This document shows, one piece after another, positions 24,018 to 24,340 of a DNA stretch of 24,340 nucleotides (within the stretch, counting starts at the first letter, position 1; every line of letters begins with the position of its first letter). The notes beneath the pieces were generated by a model that ran no database searches, had not been told where the DNA came from, and worked only from the letters and a program-made list of their open reading frames with translations. The translations under genes were made by a program, and so were the position numbers. Origin of the DNA: Blastocatellia bacterium (GTDB taxonomy: Bacteria; Acidobacteriota; Blastocatellia; Pyrinomonadales; Pyrinomonadaceae); the NCBI GenBank assembly GCA_013695495.1, contig JACDAK010000061.1, forward strand, positions 1-24,340, given 5' to 3'.

Positions 24018-24340
24018 TCAGATTTCAATCTTATTCGCACCGCTTTCCGCGACCATGTTCGACGCACGGAGGAGACTCTCAAATGTTCCAGCATCCGTCC
24101 ACCACCCATCAAGCTCGTCCCACGTCATCTCGCCGCGATCTATATAGTGGTTATTCACATCCGTGATCTCAAGCTCGCCCCGATCTGAAGGGACTAGCGT
24201 CTTGATCACATCAAAAACCGTATTGTCGTAAAAATAGACGCCGATTACGGCGTAGTCCGACTTCGGGTCGGCCGGCTTCTCTTCAATTCTAAGAACGCGA
24301 TCGCCATCCAGTTTCGGCACTCCAAAACGCTGCGGGTCTG
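24018..24340 (-). CDS. C-terminal part of a sugar-phosphate nucleotidyltransferase (RmlA-like)
   Basis: This gene runs off the right edge; 107 C-terminal residues are visible, starting DPQRFGVPKLD. The motifs LRIEEKPADPKSDYAVIGVYFYD, RGELEITDVNNHYI and WWTDAGTFESLLRASN match glucose-1-phosphate thymidylyltransferase and related enzymes, which activate a sugar phosphate to a nucleotide sugar. The IEEKP lysine belongs to the substrate-binding site in RmlA. The protein ends about 14 residues after the ASN motif, so it lacks the extra C-terminal helices of long RmlA forms and fits the shorter type. The nucleotide and sugar specificity cannot be decided. It lies 152 bp before the GT4 gene, separated by an inverted repeat, in the same direction, and probably supplies donor sugar for the cluster. 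Confidence 0.85.
   Translation of the reverse strand, partial: DPQRFGVPKLDGDRVLRIEEKPADPKSDYAVIGVYFYDNTVFDVIKTLVPSDRGELEITDVNNHYIDRGEMTWDELDGWWTDAGTFESLLRASNMVAESGANKIEI

Noticed and set aside
1..24340. CRISPR arrays, insertion sequences, phage or toxin-antitoxin genes
   Set aside because: I looked for spaced direct repeats, transposase motifs and small paired genes and saw none.

Overview
The window looks like chromosomal sequence from a Gram-negative, mid-GC bacterium, most likely an acidobacterium close to class Blastocatellia. This is an inference. It rests on the gene mix: an RNase E/G with a huge insert, TonB-domain and TPR proteins that look acidobacterial, an acidobacterial-style pilin head, signal peptides with periplasmic proteins, and an undecaprenyl-phosphate sugar pathway. 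Many start codons lack a clear Shine-Dalgarno. No insertion sequence, phage gene, CRISPR array or complete tRNA/rRNA was seen.

Left part (1-8100). The tail of a peptidoglycan-binding protein is followed by a predicted lipoprotein whose C-terminal half resembles a type IV pilin head, and by a PilZ-domain protein. These last two share a similar upstream DNA block before a TATAAT box. Next come a Gfo/Idh/MocA oxidoreductase (+), a LytTR response regulator (-) and a divergent ClpC-type AAA+ unfoldase (+). Then follow a secreted tandem TonB-domain protein and a LolA-like exported protein. Intrinsic terminators separate most of these units.

Middle part (8100-18200). An RNase E/G (-) carries about 440 low-complexity residues inserted in its S1 domain. 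It is separated by a 475-bp gene-free region from a short DNA polymerase I (+) that has proofreading and polymerase domains but no 5' nuclease. Then come an exported protein of unknown function (-), a two-gene minus-strand unit (unknown protein, then coiled-coil zinc-ribbon protein), and a large exported TPR protein (+).

Right part (18173-24340). A minus-strand exopolysaccharide or O-antigen block reads right to left: the tail of a sugar-phosphate nucleotidyltransferase, a GT4 glycosyltransferase, a fusion of a WecA/TagO-like sugar-phosphate transferase with a CapD-like N-terminal region, a membrane-anchored TPR protein with a carbohydrate-binding-like domain, and a Wzy/WaaL-type O-antigen ligase/polymerase. 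The last four are 2-22 bp apart and probably form one operon. Plausible roles are sugar activation, lipid-linked initiation, chain extension and polymerisation or ligation.

The observations most worth checking are the RNase E/G S1 insert with its hexanucleotide repeat, the lipoprotein/pilin-head hybrid and its shared upstream element with the PilZ gene, the transferase/CapD-like fusion, the TPR plus carbohydrate-binding protein beside the polymerase, the tRNA-like arms between rng and polA, and the inverted repeat ahead of the GT4 gene. All calls come from reading the sequence; no database search was possible.
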